Source: Betaproteobacteria bacterium
GTDB taxonomy: Bacteria; Pseudomonadota; Gammaproteobacteria; Burkholderiales; Burkholderiaceae_C
Reading direction: 5' to 3'
DNA: 6,895 nt
Assembly: GCA_009927195.1 (NCBI GenBank)
Contig: RFNL01000338.1
Coordinates: forward strand, 1 to 6,895
The notes under the pieces: model-generated
What the model saw: the letters and a program-made list of their open reading frames with translations, nothing else
Databases searched by the model: none
What the model was told of the DNA's origin: nothing
Translations under genes and position numbers: made by a program
Shown here: positions 6,752 to 6,895 of the stretch, in pieces
How the letters are laid out: every line of letters starts with the position of its first letter
Numbering within the stretch: position 1 is the stretch's first letter

Positions 6752-6766
6752 ATGTTATGCCATAAT
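6737..6766 (+). promoter_or_regulatory. Strong sigma-70-like promoter reading rightward
   Basis: The -35 hexamer TTGACT (6737-6742) matches the consensus at five of six positions. Eighteen bases later comes the -10 hexamer CATAAT (6761-6766), also five of six, preceded by TG one base away (6758-6759), an extended -10. Transcription should start near 6773. This is the best promoter in the window and it points to a gene or RNA lying mostly past the right edge. Confidence 0.7.
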
Positions 6767-6785
6767 CGTTGGCTTCGCTAGAAAT

Positions 6786-6895
6786 TTGAGTGAAGTATCT
6801 ACCCCAACTGAGGCGCAGCAAGTGGTTTGCCGCGCGGATGACGGGACCAAGACTGATCGCGGTGCCCAAGGCCATCAAAAGCCCCAAGTCCTCGA
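6786..6895 (+). other. Start of an unidentified transcription unit, cut by the right edge
   Basis: Downstream of the promoter two plus-strand frames stay open to the edge. One from TTG 6786 reads MSEVSTPTEAQQVVCRADDG and on with a polar composition that looks like a genuine N-terminus. The other from GTG 6790 reads MKYLPQLRRSKWFAARMTGP and is basic. Neither has a Shine-Dalgarno, and with a start of transcription near 6773 either would have a leader of only about 13-17 bases. The stretch could instead be the untranslated leader of a gene beyond the window or the start of a non-coding RNA. It does not resemble the 5' ends of 16S rRNA, tmRNA, RNase P RNA or a tRNA as I know them. Confidence 0.3.
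6813..6835 (+). other. Hairpin in the 5' part of the rightmost transcript
   Basis: GCGC-A-GCAA (6813-6821) can pair with TTGC-C-GCGC (6827-6835) around a five-base loop, leaving one A-C mismatch. It begins about 40 bases after the predicted transcription start. No T run follows, so it is not an intrinsic terminator. It may be a leader structure or chance pairing in coding sequence. Confidence 0.3.

Noticed and set aside
6477..6887. Minus-strand open frame running into proC from the right edge (136 codons from a TTG)
   Set aside because: It overlaps about 160 bases of proC in another frame and crosses the promoter region. Only the first 20 residues look protein-like (hydrophobic), so I treat it as a chance frame.
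1..6895. Search for mobile elements, CRISPR, tRNA or rRNA genes, attachment sites or a novel defence system
   Set aside because: No transposase, terminal repeats, regularly spaced repeats or cloverleaf sequence was seen. Nearly all of the window is accounted for by conserved housekeeping genes.

Overview
The window carries ordinary chromosomal housekeeping DNA from what looks like a betaproteobacterium, most likely order Burkholderiales and probably Comamonadaceae-like (Limnohabitans/Rhodoferax/Acidovorax type). The reasons are the protein flavour of QueA, YggT, RecG, OxyR, UbiA and ProC, the moderately GC-rich codon use with a strong liking for TTG leucine, and the yggT-recG-oxyR-ubiA neighbourhood. 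This placement rests on family recognition, not on a database search.

Layout: (1) Positions 1-854, minus strand: queA (queuosine synthesis), cut off by the left edge. (2) Positions 855-938: a short divergent intergenic region with a small inverted repeat. (3) Positions 939-5508, plus strand: a tight run of four genes, yggT (two-repeat membrane protein), recG (fork-remodelling helicase), oxyR (peroxide-sensing LysR-type regulator) and ubiA (4-hydroxybenzoate polyprenyltransferase). The gaps are 9, 3 and 2 bases, so one transcript with translational coupling is likely. ubiA is broken by a one-base frameshift near 5147-5151. (4) Positions 5507-5528: a hairpin that probably ends transcription from both sides. 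(5) Minus strand, 5532-5756: an unrecognised 74-residue exported protein with a lysine-rich tail. It lies 47 bases downstream of proC (5804-6640, minus strand), the last enzyme of proline synthesis. (6) Positions 6641-6895: the proC upstream region, a strong sigma-70-like promoter firing rightward, and the start of an unidentified transcription unit cut by the right edge.

The four-gene run joins DNA repair (RecG), oxidative-stress sensing (OxyR) and respiratory quinone synthesis (UbiA). Grouping of recG with oxyR is known in other proteobacteria. I see no mobile element, CRISPR array, rRNA, tRNA or new multi-gene system. The observations most worth a second look are the ubiA frameshift, the small lysine-tailed exported protein with its homopolymer-rich gene, and the palindromic -35 region that may serve two divergent promoters at the right end.
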